From Vibrio diazotrophicus (lineage in GTDB: Bacteria > Pseudomonadota > Gammaproteobacteria > Enterobacterales > Vibrionaceae), in the NCBI RefSeq assembly GCF_038452265.1, contig NZ_CP151842.1, forward strand, positions 1,612,001 to 1,676,000: a DNA stretch of 64,000 nt, written 5' to 3'. The notes beneath the pieces are model-generated. The model saw nothing but the letters and a program-made list of their open reading frames with translations, was not told where the DNA came from and made no database searches. A program made the translations under genes and the position numbers. Below are positions 1 to 8,341 of this stretch, in pieces (the stretch's first letter is position 1; every line of letters starts with the position of its first letter).

Positions 1-1
1 T

Positions 2-361
2 CCACAGTCGGGTCAACCTTCAGGGCAACGTGTTCATAAACCGTTTAAATTCACTGTAGCGTTAAACAAAGCTGTACCTCTGTTGTACAACGCTTTGGCG
101 TCAGGTGAGAAAATGAAGTCTGTTGAGTTGAAATGGTACCGTACGTCAATTGAAGGCAAACAAGAGAACTTCTTCGTCACCAAGCTAGAGAACGCTTCGA
201 TCGTTGATATTCATTGTGAAATGCCTCACTGCCAAGATCCGGCAAAATCAGATTTCACTCAAAATCTAACGGTTTCGATGTCTTACCGAAAAATCACTTG
301 GGACCACGTCAATGCAGGTACGTCAGGTTCAGACGATTGGCGAAAACCCGTTGAAGCGTAA
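2..361 (+). CDS. hcp: Type VI secretion tube protein Hcp (3' part)
   Basis: Hcp forms the stacked hexameric rings of the type VI secretion inner tube, and it is also secreted. The reading frame is open from base 2, so the start codon lies before the window; 119 residues are visible. From memory full-length Vibrio Hcp is about 172 residues, so roughly 53 are missing. Recognisable family stretches are HKPFKFTVALNKAVPLLYNAL, the VELKWYRT strand, and the C-terminal DHVNAGTSGSDDWR. A terminator follows at once, and the next gene is on the other strand. No vgrG or effector gene therefore follows this hcp inside the window, unlike the V. cholerae hcp-vgrG-tap-effector modules. Identity is near certain; whether it is an orphan or the end of an upstream cluster cannot be seen. 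Confidence 0.95.
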   Translation, partial: PQSGQPSGQRVHKPFKFTVALNKAVPLLYNALASGEKMKSVELKWYRTSIEGKQENFFVTKLENASIVDIHCEMPHCQDPAKSDFTQNLTVSMSYRKITWDHVNAGTSGSDDWRKPVEA

Positions 362-380
362 GCCTAAAGTTAAACCAACA

Positions 381-410
381 AAAAAGTCGCCTAGTTTGGC
401 GACTTTCTTA
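381..410 (+). terminator. Rho-independent terminator after hcp
   Basis: A 9-bp stem (AAAGTCGCC at 383-391, GGCGACTTT at 398-406) with a 6-base loop, with T-rich sequence downstream and an A run upstream, so it could work in both directions. It lies between the hcp stop and the convergent gene ending at 433. Confidence 0.8.
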
Positions 411-432
411 TCTGTATACACTCAATCAATGA

Positions 433-1326
433 TTAGGCTTTACGCAGAGCAATTCGTTGTCCAAACACGTTGAACAAAGCGCCGACAACAATAAGAGCAC
501 CACCGATATAGGTAGACACAGCTGGAATTTCTTCGAAATACACCAGTCCGATAACAATCGAGAATACGATCTGAACGTAAGAGAACGCTGAGGCTTTACC
601 CGCTTCTTGCGTTTTCATCGCTTTGGTTAAGCCATATTGTCCAATCTGTGTAAACACACCAATCATAATCAACATAAAGGTCAAATGAAGATCCGGCCAT
701 ATAAAATCATTCCATACCAGCAGAATCGAAATGGGAGTAGCAATCATTGGGAAGTATAAAATGATGACTGAACTGTCTTCCGTTTGGCTTAGCTTACGAA
801 CAATGACATAAGCGATAGAGCTACCAAAAGCGCCAATGAGGGCAACTATCACGCTGAATGCGGGTAGGTTGACTTCAGTGGAACCATCAAGTTCTGGCAA
901 TAGGATGCAGTATAGACCTAGTATGCATAGCACAATACAGATCAAGGTTGCTGGTTGAATTCGTTCTTTCAAAAAGAACACGGCTAGCAACGCGGTGAAA
1001 ATAGGGTGCGTGTATTGAAGAATCGTTGCTTCTGCTAGCGGTAGTGACGTTACTGAATAGTAGACACAGATAAGTGAAAACGTACCTACAGCGCCTCTAA
1101 GTAATAGCAATGGGCGATTGTTACCCCAAACCGAAATGCGTTTACGTTTTACATCAGCGTAACTAATGACAAAAGAGACAAGAGCCCTTGCCGCGACTAT
1201 TTCAAAGACAGGAATGCCATATTCATGAACCGCTTTTACGCTGGCTGTCATCAAGGAGAAGCCGAGCGCAGAAAGAAACATAAAACGTACGCCGACAGGA
1301 ATTGCCAGCAAAGGGTTGGTTTGCAT
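433..1326 (-). CDS. EamA/DMT-family transporter
   Basis: A 297-residue integral membrane protein with about ten hydrophobic segments arranged as two EamA repeats (about residues 12-145 and 155-290), the usual layout of drug/metabolite transporters of the 10-TMS type. Typical features are the PLAEATILQYTHPIFTALLAVFFLKERI stretch in repeat one, at about residues 95-122, and a matching one in repeat two. Members export amino acids, nucleobases or other small metabolites; substrate cannot be read from sequence. It is divergent from the 8-oxoguanine deaminase gene across a 348-bp gap, so a purine-related substrate is possible but only inferred. Confidence 0.85.
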   Translation of the reverse strand: MQTNPLLAIPVGVRFMFLSALGFSLMTASVKAVHEYGIPVFEIVAARALVSFVISYADVKRKRISVWGNNRPLLLLRGAVGTFSLICVYYSVTSLPLAEATILQYTHPIFTALLAVFFLKERIQPATLICIVLCILGLYCILLPELDGSTEVNLPAFSVIVALIGAFGSSIAYVIVRKLSQTEDSSVIILYFPMIATPISILLVWNDFIWPDLHLTFMLIMIGVFTQIGQYGLTKAMKTQEAGKASAFSYVQIVFSIVIGLVYFEEIPAVSTYIGGALIVVGALFNVFGQRIALRKA

Positions 1327-1583
1327 AGTAAAAGGTGACTTAGTTTAAAGCAGAATTAGAGCGATACTTTATCGTTACACGTCGTCGTTGTCGCGCATTT
1401 TCTGAAGTGTTTTTCATTCTCATTACTATCACAGAACAGTAAACGGTAAGAATGTTCCTAAAAACAAGTTTATTGGTTATTGTGTTTATGCCTAAAAGGA
1501 AAATGCTAGTTGGAAAGAAGCAAGGATTCTCTTAGGTTTAAATACATAGGGCCAAGTTCATTGGAAATTCATTAACGATAAAA
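1327..1583. other. Divergent intergenic region, promoter side
   Basis: Upstream half of the 348-bp gap between the DMT exporter and the 8-oxoguanine deaminase. It is AT-rich and has no credible ORF. A stretch at about 1411-1433 reads GATAGTAATGAGAATG on the minus strand and weakly resembles a Fur box, but I do not rely on it. Promoters for both flanking genes must lie here; I could not place them with confidence. Confidence 0.5.
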
Positions 1584-1668
1584 CCGTTGTCCTAGATAAG
1601 TGTTGGAACTGCTTACGGCGACAAATAAAGTCCGTTTCCCCTGAAATGGTTGAAACGGCTAAGGATAT
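1584..1668 (+). promoter_or_regulatory. Structured leader of the 8-oxoguanine deaminase gene, candidate xanthine (NMT1-type) riboswitch
   Basis: Stem P1 (TTGTC at 1587-1591 with GACAA at 1620-1624) encloses an internal loop (CTAGA at 1592-1596, CGGC at 1616-1619) and stem P2 (TAAGTG at 1597-1602 with TGCTTA at 1610-1615, with two G-T pairs). A second hairpin follows: CCGTTTC (1632-1638) with GAAACGG (1652-1658), ending just before the AAGGA ribosome-binding site at 1661. A compact two-helix aptamer with an asymmetric loop, next to a hairpin at the start site, is what a translational riboswitch looks like. From memory the xanthine/uric acid-sensing NMT1 class has this compact form and controls purine-oxidation genes. 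The match to its consensus is not verified. Confidence 0.45.
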
Positions 1669-1674
1669 TTATGA

Positions 1675-3030
1675 ATGCAAACTATCTGGATTAAAAATCC
1701 TCTCGCGATTTATACAGGGAATACCAAAGATGCTCGTGGTGGTGTGGTAATTCGCGGAAACAAAATTATCGAACTGGTTGCGTTAAACGCTTCACCTTCA
1801 ATATCTTATGACTACGCTGTTGATGCTTCGCATCACGTCGTCACTCCCGGGCTCATCAATGCTCACCATCATTTTTATCAAACATTAACTCGCGCTTATC
1901 CAACCGCTTTGAATAAAGAGCTTTTTCATTGGCTCAAGAGTCTCTATCCGGTATGGGCGAATCTTGACGATGAAATGCACAGTGTTGCGACCGAGCTGGC
2001 GCTGGTGGAATTGATGCGTTCAGGCTGTACAACCGCATCAGACCACCATTATTTGCTGCCATCAGGACTTGAACACGCCATTGATATACAGGTTGAAACG
2101 GCACGTAAACTCGGCGTGCGTACTATCTTCACTCGTGGATCAATGAGTTTAGGCGAGGATGAAGGTGGTCTTCCGCCAAGGCAGACCATACAAAAAGAAC
2201 AAACCATCATTGATGATAGCGAACGATTAATCCGTGATTATCATCAGACTCAAGATGGAGCAATGACGCAAATCGCGTTAGCACCGTGTTCACCGTTCTC
2301 GGTCACTACAGACTTAATGAAGGAAACCGCTCGTATTGCAGAGCGCGACGGTGTTATGACTCATACACACTTGTGTGAAACCATCGATGAAGAGAATTTT
2401 TGCATTCAACGCTTTGGCATGAGGCCGGTAGATTATTTGGAAGATGTAGGTTGGCTTAATGACAGAACTTGGCTGGCGCACGGCATCCATTTCAATTCAG
2501 AAGAAATTATCAGGCTCGGTAAAGCAGGGGTGGGTATTTCACATTGCCCGACCTCGAACATGATGCTGGCTTCAGGAATGTGTAAGAACTTAGAACTGGA
2601 ATCTGCTGGCGTGAAAGTAGGGCTAGGTGTTGATGGTTCGGCTTCCAATGACGGTTCAAATATGATTGCCGAAGTTCGTATGGCGATGTATTTGCAGCGG
2701 CTTCAATACGGTTCCGCTAAAGTGACCCATTTCGATGCATTACGTTGGGCGACGAAAGGTTCGGCAGCAGCAATGGGGCGCAGTGATATTGGCGAGTTAG
2801 AGGTTGGTTTAGAAGCCGATATAGCCATGTTCAAGCTTGATGATATTCGTTTCTCAGGAAGTCACGATCCATTAGCTGCGCTTTTATTATGTGGTGCTCA
2901 GCAAGCGGATAAAGTGATGGTGGCTGGTCAATGGCGAGTTTTAGATGGTGAAGTGTTGGGTATTGATATGGCTCAACTGCTAGAGCGTCATTCAGCGGCA
3001 GCGAAGCGCTTAGCGCAGCTCGCTAAATAA
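1675..3030 (+). CDS. 8-oxoguanine deaminase (amidohydrolase family)
   Basis: Predicted to hydrolyse 8-oxoguanine to uric acid and ammonia in the cytoplasm, a purine salvage/oxidation step. It is a 451-residue amidohydrolase. The metal ligands of the family are visible: the H-x-H motif in INAHHH (residues 64-66), the THTH histidines (about 230-232), His269 in LAHGIH, and Asp320 in GVDGSASND. The last motif and the HHH start are typical of the 8-oxoguanine deaminase/TRZ-ATZ group. The start at 1675 is chosen because AAGGA sits 9 bases upstream; an ATG at 1671 is out of frame. A structured leader precedes it. A guanine or other aminohydrolase specificity is the main alternative. Confidence 0.85.
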   Translation: MQTIWIKNPLAIYTGNTKDARGGVVIRGNKIIELVALNASPSISYDYAVDASHHVVTPGLINAHHHFYQTLTRAYPTALNKELFHWLKSLYPVWANLDDEMHSVATELALVELMRSGCTTASDHHYLLPSGLEHAIDIQVETARKLGVRTIFTRGSMSLGEDEGGLPPRQTIQKEQTIIDDSERLIRDYHQTQDGAMTQIALAPCSPFSVTTDLMKETARIAERDGVMTHTHLCETIDEENFCIQRFGMRPVDYLEDVGWLNDRTWLAHGIHFNSEEIIRLGKAGVGISHCPTSNMMLASGMCKNLELESAGVKVGLGVDGSASNDGSNMIAEVRMAMYLQRLQYGSAKVTHFDALRWATKGSAAAMGRSDIGELEVGLEADIAMFKLDDIRFSGSHDPLAALLLCGAQQADKVMVAGQWRVLDGEVLGIDMAQLLERHSAAAKRLAQLAK

Positions 3031-3113
3031 TTATTCTTTAACTTAAAAGTCATAGAGACAGTGTGAGATCTTTGTTGTATAACGAAGATCTCATAATTCA
3101 TCAGGGATTGATA

Positions 3114-3752
3114 ATGTACATTCAAAATTTCGAAGCTTTTCTTATTGCTATTACCATTCTGACTCTCACTCCTGGATTGGATACCGCACTGGTTATTCGC
3201 AACACCTCACGAGCGGGATTCGCGGATGGTTGTACTACGAGCTTGGGAATTTGTACGGGACTATTTGTCCACGCTACCTTTTCTGCAATCGGTATTTCAG
3301 CGATCTTGGCTCAGTCAGCAGAGCTGTTTCATTTTGTGAAAATGATTGGTGCGGCTTACTTAATTTGGTTGGGTTTATCGAGTCTTCGAGCGCTTATGGC
3401 TTCTGGTCAAGGGCTCAATGTAGCAGTGGCTACGCATTCATCTTTGAATTTGAAACGTTCACTGCGTGAAGGTTTCTTATCGAACGTATTAAACCCTAAA
3501 ACAGCGGTATTTTACTTAGCATTTTTGCCACAGTTTATTAATCCTGAGCATTCACCTTTGCTTCAATCTCTATTGATGGCTGCGATTCATTTCGTGATTG
3601 CGATGATTTGGCAATGTGGTCTGGCAGCAGCGTTAAGTTCCGCTAAGAACCTACTTAAAAATGCTTCGTTCATGCGTTGGATGGAAGGCACAACGGGTGT
3701 GGTGCTAGTGACTTTAGGCATTAAATTGTTATTTGAAAAAGAAACGGTTTAG
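3114..3752 (+). CDS. LysE/RhtB-family amino-acid exporter
   Basis: A 212-residue membrane protein of the LysE/RhtB translocator family, which exports amino acids such as lysine, homoserine or threonine. The N-terminal family signature TPGLDTALVIRNTSRAG (about residues 17-33) and the SNVLNPKTAVFYLAFLPQF motif in the middle are clear, with about six hydrophobic segments. The ATG at 3114 is preferred over an upstream in-frame start because AGGGA lies 6 bases before it and the protein then begins like its relatives. It follows the deaminase gene by 83 bases on the same strand and may be co-transcribed. Substrate unknown. Confidence 0.88.
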   Translation: MYIQNFEAFLIAITILTLTPGLDTALVIRNTSRAGFADGCTTSLGICTGLFVHATFSAIGISAILAQSAELFHFVKMIGAAYLIWLGLSSLRALMASGQGLNVAVATHSSLNLKRSLREGFLSNVLNPKTAVFYLAFLPQFINPEHSPLLQSLLMAAIHFVIAMIWQCGLAAALSSAKNLLKNASFMRWMEGTTGVVLVTLGIKLLFEKETV

Positions 3753-3774
3753 TCTGAAACATTATGTTTGCAAT

Positions 3775-3806
3775 AAAAAATAGCGCCAATGCGGCGCTAT
3801 TTTTTT
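3775..3806. terminator. Bidirectional terminator
   Basis: Stem TAGCGCC (3781-3787) with GGCGCTA (3793-3799), extended by an A run before and a T run after, between the convergent lysE-type gene and the symporter gene. Confidence 0.85.
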
Positions 3807-3826
3807 ATCTGTCGGATGATGCTTGG

Positions 3827-5194
3827 TTAAGCAACAGCTTTTGAATAAGTCACATGCGCTTCAAAGTAACGTTTTGTCTCTTCAACTACCACATGGCGTA
3901 GGGCAATCAGACCGATAAGGTTTGGAATCGCCATCAGGCCATTCACGATATCCGCCAAAATCCAGATCATATCCAAATGCAAGAAAGCGCCTGATGCTAC
4001 GAGAGCAATGAAGATTAGCTTATATGGCAGAACCGCTTTTGTCCCCAATAGGTAAACCACGCAACGCTCACCGTAATAGTTCCAACCTAAGATGGTGGTA
4101 AATGCGAAGAACATTAAGCCGATAGAGACAAGCATTGGCCCCAACGTGTTTGCATTTAAGCCAACAGCGAATGCATGAGTTGTCATTGCAGCACCAGCCA
4201 AATCTGTTTGCCATGCACCGGTAAGAATCAATGCTAAGCCCGTCATGGTACAGATGATGATGGTATCGAAGAACGTGCCTGTCATGGAGATCAAACCTTG
4301 GCGTACACAAGAGTCCGTTTTCGCTGCTGCTGCTGCCATTGGAGCACTACCAAGGCCGGATTCGTTTGAGAATACGCCGCGTGCTATACCAGATTGGATA
4401 GCCAGCATAATGCTTGCGCCAAGGAAACCACCTGTTGCAGCGGTTGAAGTGAAAGCAGAAACCAGAACCAACTCAATAGCATTCAACAGTTGATCTGAAT
4501 TGGTGATAATCACACTCAGACAAGCAACAATGTAGAACACCGCCATTGTTGGTACCACTTTACCCGCTACTTTCGCAATAGACTGAATACCGCCGATAGT
4601 GACGAATGCCACTAGCAGAGTCAGCACCACTGCGGTTACTTCACGTGATACACCAAATGAAATCTGTGTTGCATCTAAAATCGCGTTTACTTGAGGGAAA
4701 GTACCAATACCAAAACAAGCGACACCCAGAGCAAAAATTGCAAATAACACGGCAAGCGCTTTTGAGCCAACGCCGTATTGTAAGTAGTACATTGGTCCGC
4801 CGACCATTTGTCCGTTTGCGTCTGTTTTACGATATTTTACAGCCAGTAGACATTCGGCGTATTTAGTCGCCATGCCAAATACCGCTGCCAGCCACATCCA
4901 GAACAGTGCGCCAGGACCACCGACTTTGATAGCGGTTGCTACGCCCACGATGTTACCCGTCCCTATCGTTGCGGATAGGGCAGTACACAAGGCAGCGAAA
5001 CTGGATACATCACCTTCTTTGTTTGAGTTTTTGTCTTTGGAAAAGACCATTTTTAACGCAGTTGGTAGATGGCGAAACTGAAGTAAGCCTAAACGAAATG
5101 TAAAATAGATACCTGTACCAACAAGTAATATTAGAAGTGGTGGACCCCAAATAAAATTGTCGATTGATTGTAGTAATGATTGAAGGTTTGTCAT
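3827..5194 (-). CDS. Sodium:alanine/glycine symporter (AGCS family)
   Basis: A 455-residue inner-membrane carrier of the alanine/glycine:cation symporter family, taking up alanine or glycine with sodium. Recognisable motifs are ATIGTGNIVGVATAI near residues 76-90, the GGPMYYL loop, and the family signature FSNESGLGSAPMAAAAAKT in the middle. About ten to eleven membrane segments are apparent. The AAGGGGA ribosome-binding site lies directly before the ATG. A tandem glycine riboswitch sits in the 5' leader, which supports glycine as substrate or signal. By memory this is the counterpart of V. cholerae VC1422. Confidence 0.93.
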   Translation of the reverse strand: MTNLQSLLQSIDNFIWGPPLLILLVGTGIYFTFRLGLLQFRHLPTALKMVFSKDKNSNKEGDVSSFAALCTALSATIGTGNIVGVATAIKVGGPGALFWMWLAAVFGMATKYAECLLAVKYRKTDANGQMVGGPMYYLQYGVGSKALAVLFAIFALGVACFGIGTFPQVNAILDATQISFGVSREVTAVVLTLLVAFVTIGGIQSIAKVAGKVVPTMAVFYIVACLSVIITNSDQLLNAIELVLVSAFTSTAATGGFLGASIMLAIQSGIARGVFSNESGLGSAPMAAAAAKTDSCVRQGLISMTGTFFDTIIICTMTGLALILTGAWQTDLAGAAMTTHAFAVGLNANTLGPMLVSIGLMFFAFTTILGWNYYGERCVVYLLGTKAVLPYKLIFIALVASGAFLHLDMIWILADIVNGLMAIPNLIGLIALRHVVVEETKRYFEAHVTYSKAVA

Positions 5195-5300
5195 GAATTC
5201 CCCTTAAAAAATAACACATAAGGAGAAGAGAGAAAGGGTATTAAAAAATATAAATAGATCCGTGGCATTGGATGCAACGAACACAATAGGGCCTTTCACT

Positions 5301-5515
5301 CCTCTGTCCTTTTGCCTGAGAGTTTCACCCTGCTAAACGCAGGACTTGCTCCTTCGGCGACCGATTTAACGGTTCTCTCCAGAGGTTCCTCCAACTACAG
5401 TCCTCGCTTATTCCAAATACGGAATAAAGCACCTGAAAGATTTACTTCTTCGGCGGGTAACACTAATCTAACAATTTGTTATTAGATTAATAACCTCTCT
5501 CCTGCAGTCTTCATC
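5301..5515 (-). promoter_or_regulatory. Tandem glycine riboswitch
   Basis: Two glycine aptamers in a row on the minus strand, upstream of the AGCS symporter. Aptamer 1 spans about 5507 to 5395 and carries GCCGAAGAAG. Aptamer 2 spans about 5385 to 5301 and carries GCCGAAGGAGCAA followed by the diagnostic ACTCTCAGGCAAAAGGACAG. Both have the closing P1 helix, for example CCTCTGGAGAG near 5385 with GGACAGAGG near 5301. This is the arrangement classically described in front of the Vibrio symporter gene, where cooperative glycine binding was studied. A roughly 100-base expression region follows to the start codon at 5194. Confidence 0.96.
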
Positions 5516-5697
5516 GGAACAATTATCCAAGTGAATGGATAATTTGCGTTGGCGATATTAGCGAAATCAAAATGTGATGTCACGCGCTAGATCAATTTAA
5601 TGTAACATTGTGGTTCAAGTTACGGATTTATATACTTTCCCATGACTTTATGGGCAATAATACGTGATATAAGCAAGTCAACAAATTGGAGGAATCC

Positions 5698-5856
5698 ATG
5701 AACAGGTTAATTGCTATCGCTGTATTGGTGGTGCTGGCTTTTCTGTTAATCCGATATGGTACTAACGCGAAATTTCAGAAGTGGATTGTCACAACTTTGG
5801 TTTCTGCGTTTGTCATCTACGTTGTGACAGTTGTTGTAGCTGAATTGATCCGCTGA
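5698..5856 (+). CDS. Small single-pass or hairpin membrane protein, 52 residues
   Basis: A short ORF beginning MNRLIAIAVLVVLAFLLIRY with two hydrophobic stretches (about residues 4-19 and 30-50) separated by the basic segment GTNAKFQKW. A strong Shine-Dalgarno (GGAGG at 5689-5693) lies 4 to 5 bases before the ATG, which supports real translation. It has no family I recognise. It lies downstream of the divergent riboswitch promoter region and 115 bases before the coiled-coil membrane protein gene on the same strand. Function unknown; a membrane-embedded regulatory peptide or assembly factor are both open. Confidence 0.7.
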   Translation: MNRLIAIAVLVVLAFLLIRYGTNAKFQKWIVTTLVSAFVIYVVTVVVAELIR

Positions 5857-5971
5857 TGTTTGTATACCTAAGTGACTTCAATATGCAGAATTCAGAGCTT
5901 CATCAAAGAGTTCAGGTCAAGCTAAATAACGGTAGGAATGGCATTCCCTTTCAATATATTGGGAGTAAAAA

Positions 5972-6706
5972 ATGAATCAAACAGATTTAGATGATGATCA
6001 TGATGATGTTGTCGTCATCGAGCAGCGTGATAAAAGGGGTGTTGTTTATATAGCAGTGGCTGCTGTATTGGGCTTGGCACTCGGAGGTCTGATTGGTTCT
6101 TCAATCACGGCTTCAAAATGGGAAAAAACATACCAAGTGCTTGAGGCTCAGTATCAGAAGAGTTTAGAAACCAAAACCGAAGAAGTGGCGGTTGCAGAGC
6201 AGAATAAAACCTCAGCCCAAGAAGAGTTTGATAAGCAACTTGCAGCGGTGATGGATGAGCAAGAACAAAAGCATCAACAAGCTTTGGCAAACATTGAATC
6301 GCAACTGACTGAGCTTGAAAAAGTGAATATGTCGTTGGAAGCGCAAGTCGCAGAACAAAAAGCGCAGCTGGAGCATACTGCTCAGCAAAATGCCAAGTTG
6401 AATCGTCAGTCAGATATGCAAACCACCATGCTTGAGCGTTCGCGTGAGTTATTCCAGAAAGAGCTGAAAATTAAGCAAGAAGTAGAAACCTTGCAGAAAG
6501 AACGTGACGAGTTGGTTCCTAAGTTAAAAACACTGAAAAAAGAGTGTGATGTTTATTTAGAAGGTAAGTCATGGGATGCCACCTCAGACTCTTGTGATAA
6601 ACAGGATGCTGCGAGTTCGAGAATTAGCCAAATTGATCAAATGCTAAGAATTCATCAGATGGACTTAGAGCAAATCAAAGCACTTTCAGAAGAGCTTGGA
6701 CTTTGA
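5972..6706 (+). CDS. Membrane-anchored coiled-coil protein of unknown function
   Basis: A 244-residue protein with an acidic N-terminus (residues 4-13 rich in D), one membrane helix (about 25-46, VYIAVAAVLGLALGGLIG), then a long coiled coil (about 50-200) rich in E, Q, K and A. The C-terminal part has two cysteines (in KKECDVY and SDSCDKQ) that could form a disulfide. Predicted topology is a cytoplasmic N-terminus with a periplasmic coiled coil. The start has GGGAG 7 bases upstream. I do not recognise a characterised family; some databases label similar proteins as ParA-like, which the sequence does not support because no Walker motif is present. Confidence 0.75.
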   Translation: MNQTDLDDDHDDVVVIEQRDKRGVVYIAVAAVLGLALGGLIGSSITASKWEKTYQVLEAQYQKSLETKTEEVAVAEQNKTSAQEEFDKQLAAVMDEQEQKHQQALANIESQLTELEKVNMSLEAQVAEQKAQLEHTAQQNAKLNRQSDMQTTMLERSRELFQKELKIKQEVETLQKERDELVPKLKTLKKECDVYLEGKSWDATSDSCDKQDAASSRISQIDQMLRIHQMDLEQIKALSEELGL

Positions 6707-6727
6707 ATATCGAATCGAGATGGACAA

Positions 6728-6757
6728 AGAAAAAACCAGCCATTTGGCTGGTTTTTT
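6728..6757. terminator. Bidirectional terminator
   Basis: AAAAAACCAGCC, ATTT loop, GGCTGGTTTTTT. It is symmetric and lies between convergent genes ending at 6706 and 6783. Confidence 0.9.
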
Positions 6758-6782
6758 CAACTTATTGTGACAAAACTTCTGA

Positions 6783-7265
6783 TTAGTCGCGGAAGTTGTT
6801 GTATTGCAACGGCTGTTCCAAATCTGAACCACGTAGGAACGCTATCACAGCTTGCAAATCATCCCGCTTTTTACCAGTTACGCGTACTTTGTCGCCTTGA
6901 ATTGAAGCTTGAACTTTTAGCTTCTCATCTTTGATCATCTTAACGACTTTCTTCGCTAAATCGGTTTCAATACCTTGTCTGAAAACCACTTCTTTAGACC
7001 AAGTTTTACCTGACGGTACCGATTTTTTCGATTCCATTGAACGTGGGTCAACACCGCGTTTCGCGAGGTTGTTACGCAAGATGTCCATCATCTGAGTGAT
7101 TTGGAAATCGTCAGGGGCAGTAAGTTTTACCGTTTCATTTTTTAGTTCAAAACTGGCTTCAACGTTGCGGAAGTCAAAACGTGTTGCTAGATCACGTACG
7201 GAGTTCTCGACAGAGTTACGTACTTCAACAGTATCGACTTCAGAAACGATATCAAAAGAAGGCAT
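6783..7265 (-). CDS. yajQ: YajQ-family nucleotide-binding protein
   Basis: A 160-residue UPF0234/YajQ protein. The family starts with MPSFDIVSEVD and ends with LQYNNFRD, both present here. It has two RNP-like ferredoxin folds; members bind nucleotides, and the Xanthomonas and Pseudomonas proteins were reported to bind cyclic di-GMP. AAGGA precedes the ATG. It lies 11 bases after the DAHP synthase gene on the same strand, so the two are probably one transcript. Confidence 0.95.
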   Translation of the reverse strand: MPSFDIVSEVDTVEVRNSVENSVRDLATRFDFRNVEASFELKNETVKLTAPDDFQITQMMDILRNNLAKRGVDPRSMESKKSVPSGKTWSKEVVFRQGIETDLAKKVVKMIKDEKLKVQASIQGDKVRVTGKKRDDLQAVIAFLRGSDLEQPLQYNNFRD

Positions 7266-7276
7266 GTTAAGTTTCC

Positions 7277-8341
7277 TTATTGTTGATTAGAGCGGCGTAC
7301 TTTTATCGACTCAGCCAGCATCGCTAGCATTGTCTTGGTATCTTCCCAGCCCAAACAAGGGTCAGTGATAGATTGGCCGTACGTCAGATTATCAAGGTCA
7401 ACCATAGACTGGTTTCCTTCCTCAATAAAACTTTCAGCCATGATACCCGCTATTTTATGACTACCGGACTCGATTTGCTCACAAATGTTTTGAGCAACGT
7501 CTAATTGTTTACGATGCTGCTTTTCGCAGTTCGCGTGGCTGAAATCGACCACAAGACGTTCCGGCAAATTAAATTGGGCTAGTTGCTTACACGCTTCATC
7601 AATTGATGCTGCGTCAAAGTTTGGTCCAGATTCACCACCACGTAGGATAACGTGACCGAATGGGTTGCCCGCAGTGCGATAAACCGTCATGCGACCATTT
7701 TTATCTGGCGAATAAAAGTAGTGTTGGGCATGAGAAGCGCGAATCGCATCAATAGCAATTTTTACATTGCCATTGGTACCGTTCTTGAAACCAACTGGAC
7801 AAGACAAAGCAGAAGCCATTTCTCGGTGAATTTGAGATTCCGTCGTACGCGCGCCAATTGCTCCCCAGGTAATCAAATCAGAGATATATTGGCCTGTGAT
7901 CATATCCAAGAACTCAGTCGCAGTTGCAAGACCAAGCTTGTTAATATCGAGCAGAAGTTTACGCGCTTTGTTTAGACCGGTTTCTAATGCATAAGACCCA
8001 TCTAAGTTTGGATCGGTAATTAAACCTTTCCAACCAATAACTGTGCGCGGTTTTTCAAAGTAAGTTCGCATAACAATAAACAATTCATTGCTATATTGTT
8101 CTTGAATTGCACTTAAACGCTGGCCGTAATCCAAAGCTGCTTCTGTATCGTGTACAGAACATGGGCCTACGATGACCAAAAGGCGATCGTCCTCGCCAGT
8201 AAGAATCTGTTCGATTTGTCTGCGAGAGTGAGCAATACGTTGTGCAACTTCTTCCGTAATTGGATGTGCTTGGCTAAGTTCTGCCGGAGTTGGCATCGGT
8301 CCCAACGCTTGGGTTCTTAATTCATCTGTTTTGGTTGGCAT
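7277..8341 (-). CDS. aroH: 3-deoxy-7-phosphoheptulonate (DAHP) synthase, AroH-like
   Basis: Condenses phosphoenolpyruvate with erythrose 4-phosphate, the first step of aromatic amino acid synthesis, in the cytoplasm. It is 354 residues long and has the class I motifs GPCSVHD, RTYFEKPRTVIGWKG, GARTTESQIHREMAS and CPVGFKNGTNG. From memory it aligns best with E. coli AroH (shared TDELRT near the N-terminus, REMASALSCPVGFKNG, and TYGQSITDPCL), which would suggest tryptophan feedback. The isozyme assignment is my comparison from memory, so the symbol is tentative. No clear TrpR operator was found upstream. It is divergent from the PEP-synthase-like gene. Confidence 0.93.
   Translation of the reverse strand: MPTKTDELRTQALGPMPTPAELSQAHPITEEVAQRIAHSRRQIEQILTGEDDRLLVIVGPCSVHDTEAALDYGQRLSAIQEQYSNELFIVMRTYFEKPRTVIGWKGLITDPNLDGSYALETGLNKARKLLLDINKLGLATATEFLDMITGQYISDLITWGAIGARTTESQIHREMASALSCPVGFKNGTNGNVKIAIDAIRASHAQHYFYSPDKNGRMTVYRTAGNPFGHVILRGGESGPNFDAASIDEACKQLAQFNLPERLVVDFSHANCEKQHRKQLDVAQNICEQIESGSHKIAGIMAESFIEEGNQSMVDLDNLTYGQSITDPCLGWEDTKTMLAMLAESIKVRRSNQQ

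Noticed and set aside
1411..1433. Fur-box-like sequence GATAGTAATGAGAATG (minus strand)
   Set aside because: Only about 11 of 19 positions match the Fur consensus, and neither adjacent gene is an iron gene.
2433..2648. Antisense frame inside the 8-oxoguanine deaminase gene
   Set aside because: Lies fully within a well-supported gene on the other strand and has no family similarity; shadow of the codon pattern.
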